A DNA stretch of 6,116 nt from Chloroflexota bacterium. GTDB taxonomy: Bacteria; Chloroflexota; Anaerolineae; Anaerolineales; UBA11858. Below, in pieces: positions 5,635 to 6,116 of this stretch. Under the pieces are notes generated by a model. That model made no database searches. It was not told where the DNA came from and saw only the letters and a list, made by a program, of their open reading frames with translations. The first letter of the stretch is position 1, and every line of letters begins with the position of its first letter. The stretch is taken from the NCBI GenBank assembly GCA_003513015.1, contig DOTA01000009.1, positions 1-6,116 on the forward strand, in the 5' to 3' direction. The position numbers and the translations under genes were made by a program.

Positions 5635-5650
5635 TTCAAAAATCTTTGAA
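5635..5650. promoter_or_regulatory. Palindrome upstream of the cytochrome-like gene (possible operator)
   Basis: TTCAAA-AATC-TTTGAA is a perfect 6-bp inverted repeat ending 10 bases before the GAGGAG ribosome site. Its left half with spacer, TTCAAAAATC, also occurs as an exact direct repeat at 5560-5569, 75 bases upstream. The position suits a regulator binding site, but it does not match a standard NarL heptamer and could be chance in AT-rich DNA. No clear -35/-10 pair was found in 5530-5676. Confidence 0.3.
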
Positions 5651-5676
5651 AGAACAATCTGAGGAGAATGTTCATC

Positions 5677-6116
5677 ATGAAAAATAAACGCTTACTATTG
5701 GGGATTTTGATTGTGATTTTGGCCCTGGCCCTTGTGGCTTGCGCTGGCGGCACTGAAGGCCCTGCTGGCCCGCAAGGCCCTGCTGGCCCTGCGGGAGAAA
5801 CTGGCCCTGCCGGTCCTGCTGGCCCTGCCGGTCCTGCTGGCGCGGCTGGTGCTGCTGGGGAAGCTGGCGCACCTGCTGAAGTGAGCATGCAGGAAACCGG
5901 AGTTGAACCTGAGACTTGTGGAATTTGCCATCCCCGTGCTGGCGATAAACATCAGACTTTCTATGATTCACTGTATCAGCATGGTGTCATCGAGGTGACA
6001 GATGTAACCTATCGCTTCACCACAAACCCAGATACCACGGTTGTAACCTTCAAGATGACCATGAATGGTGCGCCCTATAATGGTGGAGCCGTTCAAAACC
6101 TGAATATTTACTTTGC
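5677..6116 (+). CDS. Collagen-like lipoprotein with c-type heme motif, probable multiheme cytochrome (partial, 3' end off window)
   Basis: The first 146 codons are visible and the frame is open to the window edge. The start at 5677 has GAGGAG (5661-5666) 10 bases upstream; an ATG at 5668 is too close to it. The protein begins with a lipoprotein signal (MKNKR, hydrophobic 6-20, lipobox LVAC with Cys22). It continues with 14 Gly-X-Y triplets (25-66, mostly GPA) and then a domain with heme-binding CGICH (81-85) and nearby His92 and His102 as possible axial ligands. The following sequence (YRFTTNPDTTVVTFKMTMNG) looks like a beta domain. This layout recalls OmcA/MtrC-family decaheme surface cytochromes, some of which carry Gly-Pro-Ala stretches. 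Only one heme site is in view, so heme number and family remain inferred. A role in electron transfer at the cell surface is likely. Confidence 0.8.
   Translation, partial: MKNKRLLLGILIVILALALVACAGGTEGPAGPQGPAGPAGETGPAGPAGPAGPAGAAGAAGEAGAPAEVSMQETGVEPETCGICHPRAGDKHQTFYDSLYQHGVIEVTDVTYRFTTNPDTTVVTFKMTMNGAPYNGGAVQNLNIYF
5749..5874 (+). repeat. Gly-X-Y (collagen-like) coding repeat with an 18-bp tandem duplication
   Basis: The DNA encodes 14 consecutive Gly-X-Y triplets. Within it GGCCCTGCCGGTCCTGCT is repeated exactly twice in tandem (5803-5820 and 5821-5838), with several partial GGCCCTGCTGGC copies around it. Each 18-bp unit encodes two Gly-Pro-Ala triplets, so slippage would change length without breaking the frame. 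Confidence 0.85.

Noticed and set aside
5625..5888. Minus-strand open frames with Gly-Pro-Ala-like or Gln/Arg-rich repeats
   Set aside because: They are antisense readings of the collagen-like repeat of the lipoprotein gene, which has the signal peptide, ribosome site and heme motif on the + strand.

Overview
The window looks like chromosomal DNA from a Chloroflexota bacterium, most likely of the Anaerolineae type. This is an inference from gene content: an FMN-riboswitch-controlled NMT1/THI5-type riboflavin importer (the RibXY type described in Chloroflexi), short lipoprotein signals, and an exported protein with a cytoplasmic zinc ribbon. No rRNA or other phylogenetic marker is present to confirm it. 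All recognised genes lie on the + strand. I saw no tRNA, rRNA, CRISPR array, transposase or phage gene.

Region 1 (1-375) has no gene and is a dense regulatory leader. It holds a short dispersed-repeat-like sequence at the left edge, a near-consensus sigma-70 promoter (TTGACC-17-TATAAT), a complete FMN riboswitch closed by an 8-bp P1 stem, a strong intrinsic terminator, and a second pair of mutually exclusive hairpins just before the first start codon.

Region 2 (376-3320) is a compact operon: ABC permease (RibX-like), VOC/glyoxalase-fold protein, substrate-binding lipoprotein (RibY-like) and ABC ATPase. The last three genes overlap at their ends. Permease, ATPase and binding lipoprotein form a complete importer. 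The riboswitch upstream points to riboflavin or a related flavin as substrate, with import shut down when cytoplasmic FMN is plentiful. The VOC protein is the unexplained member.

Region 3 (3321-5100) has a weak candidate promoter and then two closely spaced genes: a signal-peptide protein with one membrane segment and a C-terminal zinc ribbon, and a NarL/LuxR-type response regulator. A very long hairpin follows and probably terminates transcription.

Region 4 (5101-6116) has a small stand-alone degenerate receiver protein that resembles the preceding response regulator. After an AT-rich gap with a palindrome comes the 5' part of a lipoprotein with a collagen-like Gly-X-Y stretch and a CxxCH heme site. 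That gene runs off the right edge and looks like the start of a surface multiheme cytochrome (OmcA/MtrC-like), so the right half may concern extracellular or anaerobic electron transfer. Only one heme motif is visible in the window.
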